Assembly (NCBI GenBank): GCA_949987565.1
Contig: OX465102.1
Location: 7,924,512 to 7,988,511 of the forward strand
Direction: 5' to 3'
Length of the DNA stretch: 64,000 nt
From: Luidia sarsii
Lineage: Eukaryota; Echinodermata; Asteroidea; Paxillosida; Luidiidae
The translations under genes were made by a program, and so were the position numbers. The stretch's first letter is position 1. Each line of letters opens with the position of its first letter. The notes below the pieces were generated by a model that saw nothing but the letters and a program-made list of their open reading frames with translations, did not search any database and was not told the origin of the DNA. Of the stretch, positions 56,706 through 64,000 are shown piece by piece.

Positions 56706-58467
56706 CTATTTATGGTAGGCTTTGTCGCAGTTCGCTTTATAATTTACCAAGGTATGGTATCTCTTGAAGCACGGGAATGGACACATGGGCAAATCACACT
56801 GTTCACACCCAAACTCCGTTTGATGGCGTTTTACTTTCCGATTGGAGCACACGATGCAATCTGGTCTTGAATGGCGCCCAGCTGTCGTTGTCGTACTAAT
56901 TGACTTCGGGAAGTGCCGCTCCGTAATACGTCTGGGCTGATCCGTTGACCTCCTGCCTGGGTGTGCCTCAGTCTTCTCGTAGCCCTCCAGGAGACCATCC
57001 ACAATGGCAAAGCGGAATTTCTCTCGCTTTTGTCGCGTTCCGGGGTGCAGGGCCTTCCACACAATCCAACTGTTCACAAAACTTACTTCCAGTAAGTACA
57101 CAAATACTTTCTTCCACCATTTGATGGTCCGGTGTATATTCAGCATGCACCACATGCCTTGATCTGCATTCGACTGCTACGGGTTTTTGCACCTCTCTGC
57201 GGTCATTCTGTCCTCTTGCCCGAACAGTTTTGGGAAATGTGGACGCATTGTGTACCGACGTCACGACATTTACCTGCCTCTTGTCAAACCAAGATATGAA
57301 CATTAGATGTCCATCGCGCACCCAGCGCATGTCGTCCCCTTTCTTCATTTTGGAGGCCTTGATTTCATGCGGTGTGCCCACACGATTGACACGCAATGTG
57401 CCGCAAGCCCCCATCTGGTTTGCAGCAAGGTCGGTGAACAGCTCAGGAGAAGAAAAGAGATTGTCCATATAAAGGTGATGCCCTCTGTTGATCATTGGTT
57501 GGCACATACGGTTGACCAAAGATTTGTACATGCCAACTTCAGTCTCGTTGTTGCGTTTACCTTGGTAAAGCTCGGCGTTCCATACATTACCTGTGCGGGA
57601 CTCTGCTATGTTCCAGCAATTTATGCCCCATTTATGTGGCTTATTGGGCTTGTACACTTTCATGCCAGTGCGTCCCTTGAAGGGAATAATCGTCTCATCG
57701 ATGGCGATCTCTCGGTCAGGGTAATAGCCCGTTTGCCAGCGTCGCACAATCAAGTCCATGAGTTCCAAGATTTTCCCACGGCGGTCATGGTTTGGATCTC
57801 CAGCTCTGGGAAGTTGAGCATTGTCAGTGCAATGAAGCATTTGCAAAATACTGTAAAAACGATCTCGCGACATCACAGATCGGATTCCTGGAGACTGGAT
57901 CGTCCACTCGGTTGTCCAGTACAATCCATAATTTGGACGGCGGTCAACTCCCATCACAAGTAAAAGAGCGAGAATAGCCTTCGTCTCCGGTACGTCGACA
58001 TCTCTATATTTGCGCAGTCTTGAATATGTGCTCAGTTCATCTTTGCCTCCTCTACTGGCGATAGTAGTTGCAGCATACCTATTTGTTTCCACAACAAGTA
58101 GATCCAACACTTCACCATCAAAGAAGTGGGGAAAAATCCCATATTCTGATGGTTCAGTATCGTTGTCAGTGTTAGCAATCAGCTGCCCGTGGGGGTGGTT
58201 GAAAGCCATCAGCCAGTTGTGGTCGTAGGCCCTCGGTAAAGCATGCCGGAAAGCATCCAAACCTTGAACTTCTCCCTCGATGTCGCCTTCGTCCGCGGGA
58301 ACAATGTTCTCGTTGGCCTCACCAGCCCCATCGTTGTCCATGGCTGCCATATCTGCCACGTTGTCAATAGACATGCTGTCACTATCGTCTCGAAAATCGT
58401 CCTCAAAATCCGATTCCCCGGAGTCTGAGTCAGCGAAAAGCTCCACGAATGCGGCCGTGGCGTCCAT
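56706..58467 (-). pseudogene. piggyBac transposase with a late frameshift
   Basis: Starts ATG at 58467. Residues 1-75 are acidic. The DDE_Tnp_1_7 catalytic domain follows, with Asp257 in IAIDET, Asp335 in LYMDN and Asp395 in WFDKRQ, the three conserved aspartates. Near 57165 the frame slips and part of the conserved region after the third Asp is lost; the original frame ends at 56968. The other frame (57155-56706) continues with WCMLNIHRTIKWW and then the C-terminal zinc-finger domain (CIVC, CEQC, CPFPCFKRYH). The protein would excise and insert DNA at TTAA sites. The N-terminal half looks intact, so decay is recent. Overlapping plus-strand frames, such as 57307-57963, are shadows. Confidence 0.88.
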
Positions 58468-58741
58468 GGCAACGCCCTTTGTTTTGCGACGGTTCGTGGC
58501 ACGAAAACAACTCGGAATTTACGGGTATTTTTCAAGAAAAGTTTCGGAGTTTACGGTTGCAGAATGGCTTACATGTGTCGAATAGTGAGAAAAGTACCCG
58601 GATGTGTGTCAGGGGTCAAAAGAAACCGTATTGTTATGTAAAATTCTAAGCGAACTGTGCCGGGCGCAAATATGCGCCGATAGCAGTGAGGGAATAAACG
58701 TTGAGGGCGCAAATTTGCGCCCACAGCACGCAAAGGGCTAA

Positions 58742-59204
58742 CCGTTGATTTGATACATGTAATAATGCCGGTTCTGTCAACGCAACAGTTCGGGATCGCT
58801 AGACTTTTAATATTTTTTTTATTTTGGGGGGACGAAACAATACATAATTTGGGCACAATGAGTACAGTACTGTATTAGTTACTAGTACTAGTAGGCCTAC
58901 TAAACTAGTTCTAGTAGTACTTACTAGTAGTAGATTAACTGAAGACATTTACTATCTAGAGTAGACCTGAACTCTTTTTACAAGACTTAAATTATTAAAA
59001 GAAATATGTCACATTAAAATAATGATATTAAAACATACCAATTAGAATTAATCAGACCTCAACTGTTATATTTGAGTGGCATTTTATTTGTTCAGTATGG
59101 AACTTGCCATTTTTTTAATGTCTCCACGTTGAATTTTTAATTTCTCATCTGTATTTCACTTTTGGTTGGTTTATAAACTGAAGGTCCATACCCACTGTCA
59201 TACT
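58742..59204. other. Non-coding interval
   Basis: Contains an AGTACT-type block at 58860-58930; no gene. Confidence 0.4.
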
Positions 59205-59408
59205 GTTACATCTTTGTTGGCATGAATATTTGAATGCCGGTGCTGGCAAAACGTTCTCCACTCTCCAGCCAATCGGAAAAGGCCAGTTGTACAAAACATT
59301 TGCCAGTGCTGTGTCGAGTGTGACATATTTGTTGACATGAGTGCCGGTGCTGGCAAAACATTCTCCAGCCAATCAGAAAAGGCCGGTTGTACAAAACTTT
59401 GACAGCGC
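59205..59408. repeat. Two-copy repeat of about 100 bp
   Basis: 59205-59310 and 59322-59408 share GCCGGTGCTGGCAAAAC.TTCTCCA, CCAGCCAATC.GAAAAGGCC.GTTGTACAAAAC. The second lacks a short internal CTCTCCA duplication. Confidence 0.8.
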
Positions 59409-59671
59409 CGGCTAAATTTTCACTTCCCAATTTTTCATCCACAAAAACGCAAAGCCGTGCAATAAAATTTGAACAACTGTTAATTGATATTTACTCGTTG
59501 ATTGAGATTTCACCTTTGTCAACCAGTTTAGATTTCATGAAATGTCAATTTTCTCTGAGCTGAGCTTTGTTTTGGGTGCCAGTGAAATCTGTTATGTTTT
59601 TAATTTTATTTTTGAATTACATAACACGAGAATAATAATACAATTGTTGGCCCTTCCATTTCACAACTTAC

Positions 59672-60484
59672 AGGCCCAGCACTCAGAGTGACCTTCCCTG
59701 GTTTTGTGTAAAGATTTTTGGTGACTCCATCACCAGGTACCTGCCCGGAAATCTTTATAGCGACTGGTTTATTCCAGAGGTCCTAACTAAACCAGGGAGC
59801 ACTCTACGTCGCCTGCGAGGTACTGTGGAGGAGATAACGTTCAGCGACGAGCCACATGTTGTAGTGCTACATGTTGGCACTAATGATCTAGGCAGGTCAT
59901 TTTTGCATCCTTTCCTGAAGGACTATGCAGGTCTCCTCCAGAAAACCAGGGAAAGGTTTCCCGATGCCAGCATCATCGTCAGTGGGATGTTACCCCGCTT
60001 TGACGATCCATCACTAGCTGAAGCAGCTAGAATTTATAATGTTCACTTAGCCAAATTGTGCCTGAAGTTTGCTGGTGTCAAATTTGTCGACATCACCGAT
60101 GACATCTTTAGGCGAAGTTGCTTCGCAGCAGATGAGTTGCATCTGAGCTTTGATGGCAACATAAGGTTTGGAGCAGCACTACAGAAAGCGGTCGAGAGGG
60201 TTCTTGTGCGGGTCATCCCTGGAGTGCCAGCTGAGCGGAGAGTTCCCAAGGAACTGCAGATATTGGTGCGGCGAAAGCGTAAGAAAGCCAATCTGTCTCC
60301 ATCTGCTGTCGTCAGTGGCTCCACTCCAAAGCCTCCGGTGCCCAAGCCTCATGTTTATGCAATATCAAACAATATGCCAAACTGTTTTTCCATTCCTAAA
60401 TATATTTTTTATATCACCAAAGATATTCAACCAACAAATATTTACATTACTTTCATTGTGTTTTATATCAGTGTTTATTTGTGA
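59672..60484 (+). CDS. SGNH/GDSL-hydrolase-like exon
   Basis: After an acceptor-like TTACAG an open frame reads through VKIFGDSITR (block I, Ser nucleophile in GDS), HVGTNDLG (block III Asn) and ADELHLSFDG (block V Asp and His). The spacing is that of a compact SGNH hydrolase of about 190 residues. A basic tail with KRKKA follows. Family members hydrolyse esters, but many such single-exon copies in invertebrate genomes are of unknown substrate. Position 59825 is a GTG and not a natural start; the true N-terminus is probably in an upstream exon that I could not find. The last 45 codons overlap a repeat (60352 onward), so the natural C-terminus may lie earlier. G+C content exceeds that of its flanks. 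Confidence 0.65.
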   Translation, partial: RPSTQSDLPWFCVKIFGDSITRYLPGNLYSDWFIPEVLTKPGSTLRRLRGTVEEITFSDEPHVVVLHVGTNDLGRSFLHPFLKDYAGLLQKTRERFPDASIIVSGMLPRFDDPSLAEAARIYNVHLAKLCLKFAGVKFVDITDDIFRRSCFAADELHLSFDGNIRFGAALQKAVERVLVRVIPGVPAERRVPKELQILVRRKRKKANLSPSAVVSGSTPKPPVPKPHVYAISNNMPNCFSIPKYIFYITKDIQPTNIYITFIVFYISVYL

Positions 60485-60945
60485 TGTGTTTTATATTTTG
60501 CATTGTGTTGTAATATTGGTGTGAACCTGAGACCTCTCTGAAGCTGAAAATGTTATGCAGAAAACTTAACGTACCATTTATTTGCAAAATGCTTATTTTG
60601 TGCAAGTAATTTAAACCAGTTTATTACTTGATTTTTTTCTTTCCAGTTCACTTGCCTGACATTTTGTATTTATTTTTATAGTGGTGACATGTGACGTTTT
60701 GATGCAAGAAACCGTATTCAGTAATCATTTTATGCAATATCAAACAATATGCCAAACTGTTTTTCCATTCCCTAAATATATTTTTATATCACCAAAGATA
60801 TTCGACCAACAAATATTTACAATATTTTCATCGTGTTTTATATCAGTGTTTATTTGTGATGTGTTAATTATATTTGTGATGTGTTAATCATAGTTGTTTG
60901 AACTTGAGACCTCTCTGCAGCTAAAAATGTTATGGAGAAAAATAA
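60352..60945. repeat. Direct repeat of about 215 bp, offset about 377 bp
   Basis: 60355-60575 and 60732-60950 share TATGCAATATCAAACAATATGCC, ATATCACCAAAGATATTC.ACCAACAAATATTTACA, TTTTATATCAGTGTTTATTTGTGATGTGTT and CTTGAGACCTCTCTG.AGCT.AAAATGTTATG. The first copy overlaps the end of the SGNH-like frame. Confidence 0.85.
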
Positions 60946-62995
60946 ACCTACCAAGTACCAACCAACAAATGAAATGATGATTGACTTGTGTTCTTTTTTG
61001 GAGATTTTTCTGTATTTCTTCCAACTTTAAAAAGACAGCAAGATTTCTTTTTAATTCAAAAGAACTTTTGTCCAGATTGTGATCCCGGACTAAGGGAATT
61101 TTAATTTACTGATTTTCCTGTCTTTATTTGACTATTAATGTGATTGTATTCAAATTTATTCATAGTTAGGATAACTTCTGTTTTGATTATTGGGAGTAAA
61201 AAAAATATACCAGTGCGTTCTGATGAAGAAACGTGATTGAAACTTTAACGTTAATATAAAAAGGGCGAAAAAGCTCCAACTAGAAAATGGAGGCTAGCGT
61301 TGTGGGCTGGACAGATAAACCAGTCTATTGTTATAGTCAGGCACCCATGGAGTTGCATTCAGACGCACACGGTACACCATACGGAGCAGGATACCCGACA
61401 TTAGGAAATACCCCTATGCGTGAGTGTAGCTGTGCTGGATTGGTCAAGGGGCATGGCTGTCTTGCGTTTTAACTAATCAAACACGCCCATTCATGTCGTA
61501 CACGTACTCGTACAACGGCGAATTCCGCGAGTCGAAAACTCGCGAAGGTCGAAATGTTTTAGGTGAACCTGACTGTTTCATGCGGATTTAGGATATACTG
61601 GTGTGGTGATAGATAAGAAAAAGGATGTAGCTTTCCAACAAATTGTAAGTTCATTCTGCCTAACCGCGTTTAAGTAGGAAAAATTGCCATTTTTCAGTGA
61701 CCAAAAATTCACTACAGTAACGACATATTTTCGGACGTCATATTTCTCCAAACAACTTTATAAAAGCAAACGAGTTCTCTGTATCGTAGCATTAGACTGT
61801 TTTCTTCAGTAATTTCTGCGTTATTCACAAATTTAAAGACAAGATTTCATAAAAACGAATTTTAAAAAAGGTACCTCCAATCTCATTAAATATGCAAAAC
61901 CGAACGAGTTGTGCATACGTAGCAAATAAACGAAAGCACTTTTCGGTACGCTGCGCACTGACTGTATAGGGCCTTTAAGAGCGGACCAGTTGCCCCGATG
62001 GTCCACTTGCCCCTCTCTCCCCTAACCCCCCCCCCCCAAAAAAAAATGGGCAGGGCTCGAAATAGCACTGGCCCGGCGTACATATTAGCGATAATCACTC
62101 TGGGCTAAGCTAGCATAACTTGGTTGCCACGCGGGCTAGTAAAAAAAAACCATAGTAACCTACCTGCTTGGATCAACATTTTTGGAATATTAAAACTCAG
62201 TAAAATCTGATGCTAGTGTAGCGTAGAAAAGCTGTACACTAAAAAAAAAAGGAAAAAAAGAAACAAAAGAAGAAGACTCCTGGTTCGAATTGATGGGTCG
62301 CGAAGTACTCAACAGAATTTTGGGACAGGGGAAAGAGGTCAAAAAAAAATCAAACAAGAAAATAATCTGCGTTTCCTTTCTTCTTTTAATTAACTTCAAA
62401 AAAATAATCAAAACATGTTGCAAGTGGATGAACTAGAATTTGTCAAAAAGGGGGAAAAAATAACACTATGCTTAAATGGTATGAGATTAGAAGGGGAAAT
62501 CTACCTTTTTTTCTGGGATGGACAACATATTTTAGAAGGGAAAAAAATACAAAATACTAAAAAAAAATTCAAACAACCAACACAGCACTAATAGCACAAT
62601 CAGACGGTATCCTATATGGGTCAAGTATTTATGAGCAGAGCAGAAGTTGAGGCAGTCCGTGTCCAAGGATTTAGGGTGTTCACCTTCTGCTGCCTGGCTG
62701 CTCAATGGCCAAAAGCACATGGCCAGCACAAGGACTTTACAATTAGTCGGGTTCTTATACATAGTGTGTACCATAAGGAGAGGGCTACATGTAGGTTGGA
62801 TAAGTCAGGACACCCTCAACAGACATGGGGGGGGGGGGGTGACACTCCTTAACAGGAAAAACAAAGTTGACTGTTGCCCCTTTTTTAAGGATAAACAGGC
62901 AAAACCAAATAGGGGGCCTAAAGGGGGGAAAAATATGGCTGGCTAACTTGGGTTAAACCTAAACATGGAAAGAAAAAAAACCTCTTGGCTAAACT
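60946..62995. other. 2 kb without a supported gene
   Basis: Contains CTGATGA...GAAAC near 61220-61245 (a hammerhead-like core with weak stem II), long A, C and G homopolymers (62025-62046, 62826-62840), and the 26-base segment shared with 55268-55293. Short ORFs show no domain. Confidence 0.45.
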
Positions 62996-63053
62996 AAGTT
63001 AAGTTCCACCCCTCTACATTCTCCCATATTTTAAAAGGTTGTTGTCCCCAACA
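62800..63053 (-). repeat. Candidate 3' LTR of the third Gypsy element (far end uncertain)
   Basis: On the minus strand TGTTGGGGACAACAACC, a common type of Gypsy LTR start, begins at 63053, 135 bases after the pol stop. The other end could not be located. Confidence 0.4.
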
Positions 63054-63188
63054 ATGCAGTTAAGGATAACCTGCTTTGTTCAGTCCCAGTCGCCATACCT
63101 CCGAGGTGGTCTGATTGTCCTTTGTGTGCGTTGGCGACTCACCGCCGGGTTACCCGCAGCACTGCACGGGCAGTCTCCTTCCTCCTCG

Positions 63189-64000
63189 TCACTGCTCCAG
63201 CTTTGCCAGGAAAGAGCCATCGGCGGGAAGGCCCACTGACTCGTCACTCGAGGTCTCCGCGCTTCTCTGTGGACGGGAGTGATCTTTTGGGGAGGTCTCG
63301 TCAGCGTTGTCTCGATGCGGTGGGGGCCGGTCAGAAGGAGGAGAAGAAGAAGAAAAAGAAGAAGAAGAAGAAGAATCCTCGCCTTGGACGTGGAAGGGGC
63401 ACTTCACCAACAGGTTCCTGTGTAGTGTTCGTACCTGCTTGGTACCAACCTTACGTACTATGAAGACAGGGCTGTCAGAGAGTTGCCGTAGGACCACATA
63501 GACTTGGTCCTCCCATCTGTCCCGTAGTTTGCATCTGCCCCGTGGCGTCTTATTCGCAACGAGGACCTTCGTCCCAGGCCGGATAGCGCTCTCCCTGACC
63601 TTTCTGTTGTAGCACGCAGCCTGTCTGTGGCGGGCCACCTCAGCTGCCCGGTTGACCTCTCGATATGCCAACCGCATCTGGTGACGCAGCTGTCTGACGT
63701 AAGATGATTGTGGCAGCGCTTCAGTAGGCCCTTGGACATCGGTTGGCTGGATCAGCTGGTAGTCTGGGCTTCCTTATGAACATGAGCTGAAAGGGCGAGT
63801 AGCCTGTTGACTCGTGACGGGAACTGTTATACGCATGCATCATCGACGGCAGCCTCATGGCCCAGTTGACCTTCTGAGATTGGCTGAGTGTGCCGAGCAT
63901 CGAGAGCAACGTGCGGTTGAAACGCTCCGTCATGCCATTTCCCTGTGGGTGGTAAGGCGTCGTGTTACTTTTGGCTATGCCAAGGAGATGACATAACTCC
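63189..64000 (-). pseudogene. Third Ty3/Gypsy element, integrase C-terminal part (cut by window edge)
   Basis: Read from the right edge on the minus strand: the end of the integrase core with TPYHPQGNG and the catalytic Glu in TERFNRT (near 63930), the [19 protein letters not shown] segment, then a one-base slip near 63755 into the frame that starts within 63677. That frame has the GPY/F-like module (CKLRDRWEDQVYVVLRQ) and LHRNLLVKCPF, a Ser-rich run from a GAA tract (63336-63374), and a stop at 63189. It resembles the first Gypsy element's C-terminus in order and motif, so the two belong to related lineages in opposite orientation. Confidence 0.85.

Larger units (their letters stand above)
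55542..58737 (-). mobile_element. piggyBac element with CTAA flanks
   Basis: The left end CCCTTTGCATGCTG and, inverted, right end CCCTTTGCGTGCTG form 14-bp inverted repeats with one mismatch. CTAA stands directly outside both (55538-55541 and 58738-58741). piggyBac elements normally duplicate TTAA. The transposase lies inside on the minus strand. Near the right end GGGCGCAAATTTGCGCCC is a perfect 18-bp palindrome (58705-58722). Confidence 0.8.

Noticed and set aside
57307..58585. Plus-strand ORFs over the piggyBac transposase
   Set aside because: Antisense shadows.
61211..61250. Hammerhead core CTGATGA...GAAAC
   Set aside because: Stem II hardly pairs and no Penelope tail surrounds it; too weak to call.

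Overview
The window looks like genomic DNA of an invertebrate animal, probably marine. The reasons are spliced genes with GT-AG introns, A+T-rich intergenic DNA full of ACATGT and AGTACT micro-repeats, and a dense mix of animal-type transposons (Ty3/Gypsy, Penelope-like, Helitron/Helentron-like, piggyBac, Kolobok-like). No species can be named from the sequence alone, and no rRNA gene or intact tRNA gene was found. Almost everything coding is transposon-derived, and most of it is broken by single in-frame stops or one-base indels.

Layout. 1-3.3 kb: 3' part of a Ty3/Gypsy pol with one stop between RNase H and integrase. 4.07-6.1 kb: a second Gypsy copy whose pol ends right after RNase H, followed by a polypurine tract and an LTR start. 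6.1-8.6 kb: non-coding. 8.6-14.7 kb: six diverged copies of one non-coding repeat family rich in TGACGTCA and CACGTG sites, with an array of short hairpins. 14.9-15.2 kb: a MITE-like element. 16.3-18.6 kb (minus): decayed exons of an RPA-like OB-fold protein with the first exon present three times. 19.2-23.3 kb (minus): a young Penelope-like element in tandem with a partial copy ending in an inverted segment.

25.4-33.3 kb (plus): a Helitron/Helentron-like gene set. It has a PHD finger, two cysteine-protease domains (one UL36-like, one OTU), then a DUF6570-like region and an HUH Rep. The Rep frame runs directly into an RNase H-fold, RAG1/Transib-like transposase domain ending in a zinc knuckle. 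A 71-bp minisatellite follows. 33.3-37.4 kb is non-coding apart from a second hairpin array. 37.4-39.3 kb is a 1.9-kb element with about 100-bp inverted ends and a 7-bp target duplication.

39.3-45.4 kb holds a few exon-like pieces, a candidate LTR and a tRNA-like sequence. 45.4-54.5 kb (minus): a 13-exon Kolobok-like transposase gene that can be followed through all splice junctions in one frame, yet carries four in-frame stops; its introns host other repeats, including Penelope tails. 55.5-58.7 kb (minus): a piggyBac element with inverted ends and CTAA flanks. 59.7-60.5 kb (plus): an SGNH-hydrolase-like exon. 63.0-64.0 kb (minus): the 3' end of a third Gypsy element.

The genes do not form a cellular pathway. 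The candidates for something unusual are the HUH-Rep/DDE-like fusion, the Kolobok-like gene with intact splicing but stops, and the hairpin arrays whose arms change in a compensatory way.
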